Source: Sphingomonas citricola
GTDB lineage: Bacteria; Pseudomonadota; Alphaproteobacteria; Sphingomonadales; Sphingomonadaceae
Assembly: GCF_019429535.1 (NCBI RefSeq)
Contig: NZ_JAHXZM010000002.1
Location: 310,001-374,000 of the forward strand
DNA length: 64,000 nt
Direction: 5' to 3'
The position numbers and the translations under genes are program-made. The notes under the pieces are model-generated. The model was not told where the DNA came from. It searched no databases and worked only from the letters and a program-made list of their open reading frames with translations. Below are positions 47,831 through 56,937 of this stretch, piece after piece (positions within the stretch are counted from its first letter, which is position 1; every line of letters starts with the position of its first letter).

Positions 47831-48573
47831 CGCTCACCTTCTCGCGGCTGCTCGCCGATGCCTGGTCGCTGTTCCGGCGTCAGGCAGACCTGATCCTGCG
47901 CATCGCGCTGCCGCTCGTCGTGTTGCCGGGCTTCGCGGTGCAGTTGCTGTGCGATCCGCTGCCGCCGCTGCCGCCTGCGCCGCGCGACCAGCCGATGCTG
48001 GAGGCGTGGATGACGCAGGTCGGCACCTGGGGGCAGACGAACGCGATCTGGTACCTGCTCGCCGACGCGGTCGGCGTGTTCGGGCTCGCGACGATCGCGG
48101 TGCTGCTGCTCGATCCCGATCGCCCCGTGGTCGCGGGGGCGATGCGAACCGCGGGCGCGCGCCTGGTACCGTTCATTCTCGCCAGCCTGCTGATCGCGGT
48201 GCCGGTCGGCGTCGGCATGTGGCTGTTCGTGCTGCCCGGACTATGGGTGCAGGGACGGTTGTCGGCGGCGATCCCGCTGCTCGCGCGTGCGCCGCGCCAG
48301 CGCGTGATCGCGGCGATCCGCACGTCGTGGCGCGCGACGCGCGGGCAGGGGTTCGCACTTGCCGGCGCGGTCGTGTCGGTGTTCCTGCTGCAATGGCTCG
48401 CGATCGTGCCGCTGCTGTCCGCCGACGAATGGCTGCGCGCACCGGGCAACGACAATCCGCTGGTGCTGAGCCTCGTCGACGGCGCGATCGCATTCCTCGG
48501 CGGGGCCTATCACCTCGCCGTGCTGATGATCGGGATGGCGACCTATATCCGGCTGGCGAGAAGGGGCAGCTGA
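47827..48573 (+). CDS. Polytopic membrane protein, GDPD membrane-domain-like
   Basis: 248 residues, paralogue-like partner of the preceding gene. Multiple helices and the loop ARAPRQRVIAAIRTSWRATR. The 4-bp overlap and shared architecture suggest a heteromeric membrane complex. No enzyme domain is attached to either. Confidence 0.75.
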   Translation: MTLTFSRLLADAWSLFRRQADLILRIALPLVVLPGFAVQLLCDPLPPLPPAPRDQPMLEAWMTQVGTWGQTNAIWYLLADAVGVFGLATIAVLLLDPDRPVVAGAMRTAGARLVPFILASLLIAVPVGVGMWLFVLPGLWVQGRLSAAIPLLARAPRQRVIAAIRTSWRATRGQGFALAGAVVSVFLLQWLAIVPLLSADEWLRAPGNDNPLVLSLVDGAIAFLGGAYHLAVLMIGMATYIRLARRGS

Positions 48574-49136
48574 GGCGCGGCGTCGGCGGGCAGCAGCCCG
48601 ATCAGCCGCGGGTCGGGAAACGTCTCGATCGTGCGCCGGACCGCGACGAACCCTTGCGCGCGGTAGAAATTGAGCGCCGAGGGGTGGTCGAGCGTGCAGG
48701 TGTGGAGCGCGACGCGCGTCACCCCGGGCAGCCACGCGCGCGCCAGCGTCTCCGCCATCAGCCAGCGGCCCAGTTGCCGCCCCGCCAGTTCGGGCACCAG
48801 CGCGAAATAGCCGATCGTGCAATTGCCCGTGTGACGGAAGTCGAGCTCGACCATCCCAACCTCGACGCCGGCGGCATCGACCGCGGCGAATACCTGCACA
48901 TACGGGTCACGGATGATCACGAGTAGAGCGGCGTCGTCGAGCGTCAGCCGCGAATACCATAACCAGCGCGCGCCGACGCGGCGGAACAGCGCGCGGTACT
49001 TGTCGGGCTCGGGTGCGGGCCAGCGCACCAGCCTGAGCGGCGCGGGCGGAATGGGGCGCAGCGGCGGGCGGCGCGTCATCTCCAGCGTGGTGACGATCGT
49101 CGCCAGCTCGCCCTCTGGCACGGGGATCAGCGCCAT
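48543..49136 (-). CDS. GNAT family N-acetyltransferase
   Basis: 197 residues. Acetyl-CoA loop around ALVPELAGRQLGRWLMAE and a C-terminal NFYRAQGFVAVRRT. Start at the ATG at 49136, with GAGG ahead, six bases after the hemF stop. Substrate unknown. Convergent with the membrane protein gene, overlapping by 31 bp at the ends. Confidence 0.83.
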   Translation of the reverse strand: MALIPVPEGELATIVTTLEMTRRPPLRPIPPAPLRLVRWPAPEPDKYRALFRRVGARWLWYSRLTLDDAALLVIIRDPYVQVFAAVDAAGVEVGMVELDFRHTGNCTIGYFALVPELAGRQLGRWLMAETLARAWLPGVTRVALHTCTLDHPSALNFYRAQGFVAVRRTIETFPDPRLIGLLPADAAPQLPLLASRI

Positions 49137-49141
49137 GCGCC

Positions 49142-49984
49142 TCAGTCCCAGTTTGCGACGGGCGGCAAGCTCATCAGGATCGCGTCGATGTTGCCGCCGG
49201 TCTTCAACCCGAACAAGGTGCCGCGGTCGTAGACGAGGTTGAACTCGGCGTAGCGCCCGCGCCAGCGGCGCTGCTCGGCCACGTCGTCGGCGGTGAAGGC
49301 ATCGCTCATCCGCCGCCTGACGATCCGCGGATACGCGTCGAGAAACGCGCGCCCAACATCCTTGGTGAACGCCAGATCGCGCGCGAAGTCGTTCTCGAGG
49401 TGATCGTAGAAGATCCCGCCGACGCCGCGGTGGACCTTGCGATGGGGGATGTAGAAATAGTCGTCCGCCCATTCCTTGAAGCGCGGATAATAGCCCGCGT
49501 CGTGCTCGTCGCACGCGGATTTCAGCGTCGCGTGGAAGTCGGCGGTATCCGCCGCGACCGGCAGCGGCGGGTTCAGGTCGGCGCCGCCACCGAACCATTG
49601 CTTGGTGGTGCGCAGGAAGCGCGTGTTCATGTGCACCGCGGGGACGTGCGGGTTCGCCATGTGCGCGACGAGGCTGATGCCGGTCGCGAAGAAACGCGGA
49701 TCCTCGCCCGCGCCGTGGATCGTGCGTCCGAATTCGCCCTCGAACGTGCCGCCCACGGTGGACACGTTGACGCCGACCTTCTCGAACACGCGGCCCTTCA
49801 TCACGCCGCGTACCCCCCCGCCACCGGGTTCGCCCGAGGGATCGGCGCGGTCCCAGGAGATATAGGCGAACGTCGCGTCCGACCCCGCCTCGCGCTCGAT
49901 CGCCTCGAATTCGGCGCAGATCAGGTCGCGCAGATGCTCGAACCAGGTGCGGGCTTGGGTCTGTTGGTCGTCGAGCTGGAACAT
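49142..49984 (-). CDS. hemF: Oxygen-dependent coproporphyrinogen III oxidase
   Basis: Decarboxylates coproporphyrinogen III to protoporphyrinogen IX using O2. Conserved blocks GGGGVRGVMKGRVFEK, ANPHVPAVHMNTRFL, WFGGGADLNPPLP and the C-terminal NLVYDRGTLFGL. 280 residues. Followed by a GNAT gene. Confidence 0.96.
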   Translation of the reverse strand: MFQLDDQQTQARTWFEHLRDLICAEFEAIEREAGSDATFAYISWDRADPSGEPGGGGVRGVMKGRVFEKVGVNVSTVGGTFEGEFGRTIHGAGEDPRFFATGISLVAHMANPHVPAVHMNTRFLRTTKQWFGGGADLNPPLPVAADTADFHATLKSACDEHDAGYYPRFKEWADDYFYIPHRKVHRGVGGIFYDHLENDFARDLAFTKDVGRAFLDAYPRIVRRRMSDAFTADDVAEQRRWRGRYAEFNLVYDRGTLFGLKTGGNIDAILMSLPPVANWD

Positions 49985-50036
49985 GGGGCTAGCGCTTAGC
50001 GGGCGAGGGGCCCCCGCGTCGAGGCGGCAGAATGCC

Positions 50037-50498
50037 TCACGCGGGGGAGCCTTGGGGCCACGCGTCCGTCTGCCGAAGCGCCTCGCCCAGGATCATCGCG
50101 CACGATACCGCGACGTTCAGCGAGCGCATCCCCTCGCGCATCGGCACGCGCACGCGCAGGTCGGCGCGCGCGTGGACGTCGGCGGGCACGCCCGCGCTCT
50201 CCGACCCGAACAGCAGCACGTCGTCGCCCCGGTAGGCGGCGTCGGTATAGGGTACCGCGCCGCTCGTCGTCGCCAGCACCAGGCGGCCGCGCGCGGTGGC
50301 GACGAAGGCGTCCCAGTCGACGTGGCGCGTCACGCTCGCCGCCGCGGCATAGTCCATCCCCGCGCGTGCGAGCGCGCGGTCGCTCCACGGAAACCCCATC
50401 GGCTCGATCAGGTCTACCCCCGCACCCATGCACGCCGCGAGCCTGAGGATGGTGCCGACGTTGCCCGCGATATCGGGTTGAAACAGCGCAATACGCAT
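50037..50498 (-). CDS. trmL: tRNA (cytidine(34)-2'-O)-methyltransferase
   Basis: SPOUT methyltransferase that modifies the wobble base of leucyl tRNAs. Starts MRIALFQPDIAGNVGTILRLA, with LLFGSESAGVP and the C-terminal knot VPMREGMRSLNVAVS. 153 residues. Divergent from petA, an arrangement common in alphaproteobacteria. Confidence 0.95.
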   Translation of the reverse strand: MRIALFQPDIAGNVGTILRLAACMGAGVDLIEPMGFPWSDRALARAGMDYAAAASVTRHVDWDAFVATARGRLVLATTSGAVPYTDAAYRGDDVLLFGSESAGVPADVHARADLRVRVPMREGMRSLNVAVSCAMILGEALRQTDAWPQGSPA

Positions 50499-50674
50499 GA
50501 CGCGGGCCTTACCGGCTCGTTACGCGTCTGCAAAATGGGATTGGCAAAGCGACGGTGGCTTGGCTATCAGGCGATCAAGGGACCGGCCGGGGGGATCGCC
50601 GGCCGTCACAGGGGGGTACGCGGGCGTGTCAGGCTCGCCACGTGCCCCGCAGGGCAATGCAAGGGCGCGTGTGA

Positions 50675-51262
50675 ATGGCGACTGTCGACGATCGGCTTCC
50701 TCCGGGTGAGGACCCCGCGCTGCTCGCGGACGGCACCGTCCACGATCCGCGCCGTCGCGACTTCATCAACATTGCCGCCGTGTCGTTCGCGGGCGTCGGC
50801 GCGCTCGCGATCGTGCTGCCGCTGATCAACCAGATGAACCCTTCGGCCGACGTGCTCGCGCTGTCGACGACCGAGCTCGACATCTCGAAGATCGAGCCGG
50901 GGCAGGCGATCAAGGCGTCGTTCCGCAAGCAGCCGTTGTTCGTGCGCAACCTGACCCCGGCCGAGATCGCCGCCGCCGACGCGGTCGCGGTGTCGAGCTT
51001 GCGCGATCCGCAGACGCTGGAGGAGCGCACCAAGGCGGGCAAGAAGAACTGGCTGATCACGCTGGGCGTCTGCACGCATCTGGGCTGCGTGCCGCTGGGC
51101 GCCGGCGAGGGTGAGAACAAGGGGCCGTTCGGCGGCTATTTCTGCCCGTGTCACGGGTCGGCGTACGACACCGCGGGCCGCATCCGTCAGGGCCCGGCGC
51201 CCAAGAACCTGGTCGTCCCCGAGTATGCATTCAATTCCGACACCGTCGTGACGGTGGGTTGA
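50675..51262 (+). CDS. petA: Ubiquinol-cytochrome c reductase, Rieske iron-sulfur subunit
   Basis: 195 residues. N-terminal RRDFINIAAVSFAG twin-arginine-like anchor helix, then the [2Fe-2S] ligands CTHLGC and CPCHGS separated by a family-typical loop, and the GPAPKNL proline loop. Electron transfer from ubiquinol to cytochrome c1 at the periplasmic side. First gene of petABC. Confidence 0.97.
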   Translation: MATVDDRLPPGEDPALLADGTVHDPRRRDFINIAAVSFAGVGALAIVLPLINQMNPSADVLALSTTELDISKIEPGQAIKASFRKQPLFVRNLTPAEIAAADAVAVSSLRDPQTLEERTKAGKKNWLITLGVCTHLGCVPLGAGEGENKGPFGGYFCPCHGSAYDTAGRIRQGPAPKNLVVPEYAFNSDTVVTVG

Positions 51263-51273
51263 GGTAGCCGCAC

Positions 51274-52560
51274 ATGAGCTTTCCCTGGGCCAAGCATTAT
51301 GAGCCGAAGCAGCCGCTGATGCGGTGGATGGACGAGAAGCTGCCGCTGCCGCGTCTCGTCTACAACGCGATCGGCGCGGGCTATCCCGTGCCGCGCAACC
51401 TCAATTATTTCTGGAACTTCGGCGTGCTCGCGGGCGCGGCCTTGGTGTGTCAGATCGTGACGGGCGTCGTGCTCGCGATGCATTATGCCGCCAACGGCGC
51501 GGTCGCGTTCGGCTCGGTCGAGAGCATCATGCGCGACGTCAACGCGGGCTGGTTCCTGCGCTACGCGCACGCCAACGGCGCGTCGATGTTCCTCGCGGTG
51601 GTCTACATCCACATCGGCCGCGGGCTCTATTACGGGTCGTACAAGGCACCGCGCGAGATGGTGTGGCTGCTCGGCGTTGTCATCTTCCTGCTGATGATGG
51701 CGACCGCGTTCATGGGCTACGTGCTCCCCTGGGGGCAGATGAGCTTCTGGGGCGCGCAGGTCATCACCGGCTTCTTCTCGGCGATCCCGCTCGTGGGTGA
51801 GACGATCCGCGTGTGGCTCTTGGGCGGGTTCGCGCCCGACAATGCGGCACTCAACCGCTTCTTCTCGCTCCACTATCTGCTGCCGTTCGTCACCGCGGGC
51901 GTCATCATTCTCCACATCTGGGCGCTGCACATCCCGGGGTCGAACAACCCGACCGGCGTCGACGTGAAGGGCGAGCAGGACACGGTGCCGTTCCACCCTT
52001 ATTACACCGCCAAGGACGGCGTCGGCGTCGCGGTGTTCTTCCTGATCTTCGCCGCACTCATCTTCTTCTCGCCCAACCTGCTCGGCCACCCGGACAATTA
52101 CATCGAGGCGAACCCGCTCTCGACCCCGGCGCACATCGTGCCCGAATGGTACTTCCTGCCGTTCTACGCGATCCTGAAGAGCTTCACCGCGGACTTCCTG
52201 CTGCCCGCGAAGCTGTGGGGCGTGCTCGCGATGTTCGGCTCGATCCTGCTGCTGTTCTTCCTGCCGTGGATCGACAATTCGCCGGTGCGTTCGGCCAATT
52301 ATCGCCCGACCTACCGCTGGTTCCTCGTCGTGCTGCTGATCGACATCCTGGTGCTCGGCTACGTCGGCGGGGCGGAGGCGACCGCGCGCAACGTCATCAT
52401 GGGGCAGATCGCGGCGGGTTATTATTTCGCGCACTTCCTCATCATCCTGCCGCTGGTGTCGGCATCGGAGCGTCCGCGCCCGCTGCCCAACTCGATCACC
52501 GAGGCGGTGCTGGCGAAGCACGCCGGTACCTCGCCCGCCAAGACCGCGATGGCGGGCTGA
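51274..52560 (+). CDS. petB: Ubiquinol-cytochrome c reductase, cytochrome b subunit
   Basis: 428 residues with eight helices. Heme-ligand histidines in the second and fourth helices ([10 protein letters not shown] and [10 protein letters not shown] regions), and the Qo-site motif [16 protein letters not shown] ahead of the ATG. Central redox and proton-translocating subunit of complex III. Confidence 0.97.
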   Translation: MSFPWAKHYEPKQPLMRWMDEKLPLPRLVYNAIGAGYPVPRNLNYFWNFGVLAGAALVCQIVTGVVLAMHYAANGAVAFGSVESIMRDVNAGWFLRYAHANGASMFLAVVYIHIGRGLYYGSYKAPREMVWLLGVVIFLLMMATAFMGYVLPWGQMSFWGAQVITGFFSAIPLVGETIRVWLLGGFAPDNAALNRFFSLHYLLPFVTAGVIILHIWALHIPGSNNPTGVDVKGEQDTVPFHPYYTAKDGVGVAVFFLIFAALIFFSPNLLGHPDNYIEANPLSTPAHIVPEWYFLPFYAILKSFTADFLLPAKLWGVLAMFGSILLLFFLPWIDNSPVRSANYRPTYRWFLVVLLIDILVLGYVGGAEATARNVIMGQIAAGYYFAHFLIILPLVSASERPRPLPNSITEAVLAKHAGTSPAKTAMAG

Positions 52561-52594
52561 GCCGAGCAGCGACGAAAAGGGGATAAAGAACACA

Positions 52595-53437
52595 ATGGCT
52601 CGTCTCATTTCGATCGTGATCGGCGCGGCGTTCGTCTTCGTGCTGGCGCTGGCGCTGTTCGGCACCGCCCGGACCGCGATCACCGACCCCGCGAAGGAAA
52701 GCGCGGAACACGTCTTCCACCTGCATCCCGAGAGCATCGGGCTGCCGTCGGCGGGGCTGTTCGGCAAGTTCGACCGCCAGCAGGTCCAGCGCGGCTTCGC
52801 GGTGTACAAGGAAGTCTGCGCCGCCTGCCACTCGCTCAAGTACGTCGCGTTCCGTGACCTGACCAAGATCGGTTATTCCGACGCCGAGGTGAAGGCGATC
52901 GCCAACCAGTGGGCGATCGAGCAGCCGAGCGTGAACCCCGAGACGGGCGAGGCCGCGACGCGCAAGAACCTGCCGTCCGACCACTTCCCGTCGCCGTTCG
53001 CGAACGAGGTCGCCGCGCGCGCCGCCAACAACAATGCGCTGCCGCCCGACCTGTCGCTGATCACCAAGGCGCGCGAGGACGGCCCGAACTACGTCCACGC
53101 GCTGATCACCGGCTATCGCAACCAGCCGGCGGAACTCCTCAAGGAGTTCCCGGGCGCGAAGACTCCGCCGGGGCTGCACTACAACCCGTATTTCGCCAAC
53201 CTGAACATCGCGATGCCGCCGCCGCTGACCTCCGACGGTCAGGTGACCTATTCGGACGGAACCAAGGCGACCCGCGACCAGATGGCGCGCGACGTGTCGG
53301 CGTTCCTGACCTGGACTGCCGAGCCCAACCTGGAGGCGCGCCACGCGGCGGGTCTTGCCGCGGTGATCTTCCTGATGATCTTCGTGTTCCTGACCTGGGG
53401 CGCGTACCAGAACGTGTGGCGCGGGATCGAGCACTGA
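52595..53437 (+). CDS. petC: Ubiquinol-cytochrome c reductase, cytochrome c1 subunit
   Basis: 280 residues. Signal anchor, CAACH heme-binding motif at about residues 75-79, the axial methionine in NIAMPPPLTSDGQ, and a C-terminal membrane anchor (GLAAVIFLMIFVFLTWGAY). AAAAGGGG before the ATG. Last gene of the operon. Confidence 0.97.
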   Translation: MARLISIVIGAAFVFVLALALFGTARTAITDPAKESAEHVFHLHPESIGLPSAGLFGKFDRQQVQRGFAVYKEVCAACHSLKYVAFRDLTKIGYSDAEVKAIANQWAIEQPSVNPETGEAATRKNLPSDHFPSPFANEVAARAANNNALPPDLSLITKAREDGPNYVHALITGYRNQPAELLKEFPGAKTPPGLHYNPYFANLNIAMPPPLTSDGQVTYSDGTKATRDQMARDVSAFLTWTAEPNLEARHAAGLAAVIFLMIFVFLTWGAYQNVWRGIEH

Positions 53438-53566
53438 TCGAGCGCGGCGCGCAGGTAGCATAGCTGCCGCGTGCCACTCGCGCTCGATCGGCCGGCGGCG
53501 CCGCGGCGCCGACCGACGACGCGGGCTTTGTCCGCGGCGCCCGCCACCGGGACGACCAGCGAAACA

Positions 53567-53594
53567 AACGGCCGGGGCTCACGCTCCGGCCGTT
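53567..53594 (+). terminator. Intrinsic terminator of petABC
   Basis: A 9-bp perfect stem (aacggccgg / ccggccgtt), extendable by three pairs, with a TCAC loop. It lies 129 bp after the petC stop. Confidence 0.75.
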
Positions 53595-53657
53595 GTCGTT
53601 CGTGACGGGACGCACGCACCCTTGCGCTCCCCCGCCACACCGCCGAAAAGCGCACGC

Positions 53658-54191
53658 ATGGCCAATGACGACCTCCGCGCGCTGATCCGCACCATCCCGG
53701 ACTTTCCGAAACCCGGCATCCAGTTCCGCGACATCACGACGCTGCTGTTGTCGCCGACCGGGCTCGCCACCGCGGTCGAGCGGATGGTCGCGGCCGTCGA
53801 CGGCCCGGTCGATCTCGTCGCGGGGATCGAGGCGCGCGGGTTCCTGTTCGCCGCCGCGCTCGCGGTGCCGCTGAACGCGGGCGTGCTGCTGATCCGCAAG
53901 GACGGCAAGCTGCCGGGCGCGACGATCGCGGAGGATTACGCGCTCGAATACGGGCAGGACCGGATCGCGATCCACGCCGACGCCTGCGCGCCGGGTGCGC
54001 GCGTGCTGCTGATCGACGACCTAATCGCGACCGGCGGCACCGCGCGCGCGGCCGTCCGCCTGCTGCGCAAGACGGGCGCGACCGTCACGCAGGCGCAGTT
54101 CCTCGTCGACCTGCCCGACCTGGGTGGCGCGGACGCCCTGCGCGGCGAGGACATTCGCGTCGACGCGCTGGTTTCGTTCCCGGACCATTAA
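53658..54191 (+). CDS. apt: Adenine phosphoribosyltransferase
   Basis: Salvages adenine to AMP with PRPP. PRPP-binding motif VLLIDDLIATGGTARA, plus AGIEARGFLFAAALA. The ATG at 53658 gives 177 residues, normal length. Upstream in-frame codons (from 53622) were not used because relatives start MANDDL-like. Confidence 0.95.
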   Translation: MANDDLRALIRTIPDFPKPGIQFRDITTLLLSPTGLATAVERMVAAVDGPVDLVAGIEARGFLFAAALAVPLNAGVLLIRKDGKLPGATIAEDYALEYGQDRIAIHADACAPGARVLLIDDLIATGGTARAAVRLLRKTGATVTQAQFLVDLPDLGGADALRGEDIRVDALVSFPDH

Positions 54192-54271
54192 AGGAACTTC
54201 GATGTATCGCCTCCGTTCTACGATGAACGGCGGCGCGTTCCTGCCGCTTTCCTGCGTACGGGGGAGACACG

Positions 54272-54925
54272 ATGAACCTGAAACGTATCGGCCTTGTCGC
54301 GCTGCTCGGCAGTCTGGGTCTGGGGTTGGGCGCCTGCACCGATGGCTACGGCTATAGCGGCGTCAACGTGGGCGTCGGCAGCGGCTATTACGGCGACGGT
54401 TATTACGGCGGCGCCGGCTATTACGGCGATCCTTATTATGCCGGCGGTTTCGGCGGCTACGCGCCGGGCTATTACGGCTGGTACAACAATTATTATTACC
54501 CTGGCACGGGCGTGTACGTCTACGATCGCAATCGTCGGCCTTATCGCTGGAACGACGGACAGCGTCGTTACTGGGAGGGGCGTCGCGGCAACGCGCAGGT
54601 GCGTCAGAACTGGGGCGATTTCCGCCGCGACGTGCGAAACGAACGGCGCGACTACCGCGGCGACATCCGCGACAACCGCCAGGCGTATCGCAACGGACAG
54701 ATCACGCGCGAGCAGTTCCAGCAGGGACGCCGGGACGCGCGACGCGAGTATCGCGGCGACGTGCGGCAGGACTACCGCGACCTGCGCCAGCAGAACCGTG
54801 CCGAGGGGTATCGCACCCCGCGGCCGCAAGGCGCGTTCCGGCCCGGTGGTCGCGGCGGCGACGGCTTCCGCGGGCGCGGCGGCGGTTTCCGCGGCGGGCG
54901 CGGTGGCCGCGGTCCCAATCAGTAA
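54272..54925 (+). CDS. Tyr/Gly-rich lipoprotein with Arg/Asp repeats
   Basis: 217 residues. Lipobox LGACT; then a Tyr-Gly-rich segment (YYGDGYYGGAGYYGDPYYAG), then charged segments with RRDVRNERRDYRGDIRDNRQ, and a Gly/Arg-rich tail (GRGGGFRGGRGGRGPNQ). The charged stretch resembles the repeats in the protein at 23898. GGGGGAGA precedes the ATG. Low complexity; function unknown. Confidence 0.78.
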   Translation: MNLKRIGLVALLGSLGLGLGACTDGYGYSGVNVGVGSGYYGDGYYGGAGYYGDPYYAGGFGGYAPGYYGWYNNYYYPGTGVYVYDRNRRPYRWNDGQRRYWEGRRGNAQVRQNWGDFRRDVRNERRDYRGDIRDNRQAYRNGQITREQFQQGRRDARREYRGDVRQDYRDLRQQNRAEGYRTPRPQGAFRPGGRGGDGFRGRGGGFRGGRGGRGPNQ

Positions 54926-54975
54926 GCCGGTCGGGCGCGGCGGCCTGACCTAATGCGATCGTTGGCTGGTCGATC

Positions 54976-55440
54976 CTACCCGGCGTCGGGAAGGTCGGCC
55001 GGCCGCGTCGCGATCAGCCCGTTCGAGATCATCGACATGACCGCGACGTCATCCTGATTAAACACCGTCAGCTGGCTTTTGAAGATCCCCATCTCGGGCC
55101 GCGAGGCCGAGCGGCGCTTCTCGATCACCTCGGTTTCGCAGCGCAGCGTGTCGCCGGGATAGACGGGCTTCAGCCAGCGCAATTCGTCGATCCCCGGCGA
55201 GCCGAGCCCGGCCTGTCGGTTGCGTTTCAGATTGTCGACCAGCATCGCCATCACCATCGCACAGGTGTGCCACCCGCTCGCCGACAACCGCCCGAAGTGC
55301 GTCGCCGCCGCCGCCTCGTCGGACAGATGGAACGGCTGCGGATCGTAGCGCGAGGCGAAGTCGATCACCTCGTCGCGAGTCACGACGTAGGCGCCGAACG
55401 ATTGCCGCGCGCCGACCTCCAGATCCTCGAAATATTGCAT
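54976..55440 (-). CDS. MaoC-family acyl dehydratase
   Basis: 154 residues, single hotdog domain with YFEDLEVGARQSFGAYVVTR, FASRYDPQPFH, and the hydratase-2 active-site region GWHTCAMVMAMLVD. Hydrates enoyl-CoA to R-3-hydroxyacyl-CoA, or similar. GAGGGG upstream of ATG. Could feed PHB-related chemistry with the reductase at 9670, but they are distant. Confidence 0.88.
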   Translation of the reverse strand: MQYFEDLEVGARQSFGAYVVTRDEVIDFASRYDPQPFHLSDEAAAATHFGRLSASGWHTCAMVMAMLVDNLKRNRQAGLGSPGIDELRWLKPVYPGDTLRCETEVIEKRRSASRPEMGIFKSQLTVFNQDDVAVMSMISNGLIATRPADLPDAG

Positions 55441-55461
55441 CGCGCGAGCCCCTCTCCTTCG

Positions 55462-56841
55462 TTATCGCCGCAGCACGCCACGGAACGGCCGGTCGTTGCC
55501 GTCGAGCGTCGGGCCTGCGGGTAGCCCGATCAGGTCGCGCAGCAGCGGCGCCACGTCGACGTTATCGAAATCACCAACGCGCTTGCCCGCGGCGAAAGCG
55601 GGGCCATTGGCGATGAACAAGGCGCGCATGTCGGGGGCGGTGTTGTCGTAACCGTGGTTGCCGCCCTCGCGCGCTTTGGTCGGCGCGGTCTTTTCGATCG
55701 ACCACGCGCCGCCCGGACCATCGTCGGCGAGGCACAGATAGGGTGGAACGCGGACGTTCGCGCCGTAGTGGAACCGCGCCGGGATATCGGCCTTCGCCCA
55801 GCACGTCATGTGCGGGTGGCGCGCGAGCAGCGCGGTGCGCACCGCGGCGTCGCGACCGGGCGCGGGGTAGAGGCTGGCATACGGCCCCGCCTCGAACACG
55901 CGCGCGTCGGCGGGCGGCACAATGCGATCGAGCGCGATCACGCGCGTGCTGCTGGTCGGGGCCATGCCGTGGTCGGCGACGATCACCAGATTGGCGGGCT
56001 GGCGCAGCGAGGCGAGCCCCTGCGTCAATTCGCCGATATGGCGGTCGACTTCGGCCACCGCCTGCGTCGTGCGTGCGTCGCCGGGACCGTAGCTGTGTCC
56101 GGCGCTGTCGACCGTGTCGAAATAGAGCGTCACCAGCCGCGGGCGGGTGGCGGCGGGGCGCCGCATCCAGTCGATCACCGCCGCGACGCGCTGCTCGCCG
56201 GTCACCGCCTGGTTGAACTGCTGCCAGTCGGACGGGCGCGTGCCGCCGTCGACTTCGCCGTGCCCGCCCGAGCCGCGCACACCGCCCCAGGCGACGTTCG
56301 CGCCGGGCCAGAACATCGTCGCGCTGCGGATCCCCGCTCTCTCCGCGGTGACCCAGATTGGCTCAGCTGCGTTCCACCAGAACGGGTCGTCGCTCGCCAT
56401 CGTGAACGTCTCGTCGGGGCGCGCGGGATCGATGAACGAATTGGCGACGATGCCGTGGCGATCGGGGCGCAGCCCGGTCACGAGCGTCCAGTGATTGGGA
56501 AAGGTCTTCGACGGAAAGCTCGGCCGCATGTTCGCCGACACGCCGGTGGCCGCCAGGCGCGACAGATTGGGGGTGACCCCGCGGGCGAGGTAATCGGGGC
56601 GGAAGCCGTCGATCGACACCAGGATCGTCACCGGCGCGCGCGCCTCGGTCATCGCGGGCGCGTCGCCCATCCCGTCGTCGCGCGTGGCCGAGGCGGCGGG
56701 CGGGGTCGCGACCGTCGTGTAGGGCGCGCCGGTCGCGGGCGGTGCCGGCTGCGTCACCGGCGACAGCATCGCGGGGGTGTAGGGATAAGCGCACGCGCCC
56801 AGGGCAGCGAGCGCGGCGAGCGGGAGGGCCGGGCGCAGCAT
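55462..56841 (-). CDS. Secreted alkaline phosphatase-superfamily phosphodiesterase (NPP-like)
   Basis: 459 residues with a lipobox (LAALGAC). Metal-binding and nucleophile motifs of ectonucleotide pyrophosphatases are clear: VSIDGFRPDYL, FPSKTFPNHWTLVTGL (nucleophile Thr), TLYFDTVDSAGHSYGP, ADHGM, and the C-terminal NHGYDN. Likely hydrolyses nucleotide or phosphodiester substrates in the periplasm. Confidence 0.92.
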   Translation of the reverse strand: MLRPALPLAALAALGACAYPYTPAMLSPVTQPAPPATGAPYTTVATPPAASATRDDGMGDAPAMTEARAPVTILVSIDGFRPDYLARGVTPNLSRLAATGVSANMRPSFPSKTFPNHWTLVTGLRPDRHGIVANSFIDPARPDETFTMASDDPFWWNAAEPIWVTAERAGIRSATMFWPGANVAWGGVRGSGGHGEVDGGTRPSDWQQFNQAVTGEQRVAAVIDWMRRPAATRPRLVTLYFDTVDSAGHSYGPGDARTTQAVAEVDRHIGELTQGLASLRQPANLVIVADHGMAPTSSTRVIALDRIVPPADARVFEAGPYASLYPAPGRDAAVRTALLARHPHMTCWAKADIPARFHYGANVRVPPYLCLADDGPGGAWSIEKTAPTKAREGGNHGYDNTAPDMRALFIANGPAFAAGKRVGDFDNVDVAPLLRDLIGLPAGPTLDGNDRPFRGVLRR

Positions 56842-56937
56842 CGCCGTTTGCCCTAATCCTCCCGACCCGCTTTGTCTCGCCCGATGCGGGGCGAGACGGG
56901 GGCAGGCGGCAGCATTCCCGCGCGCGGGCCCGCCCGG

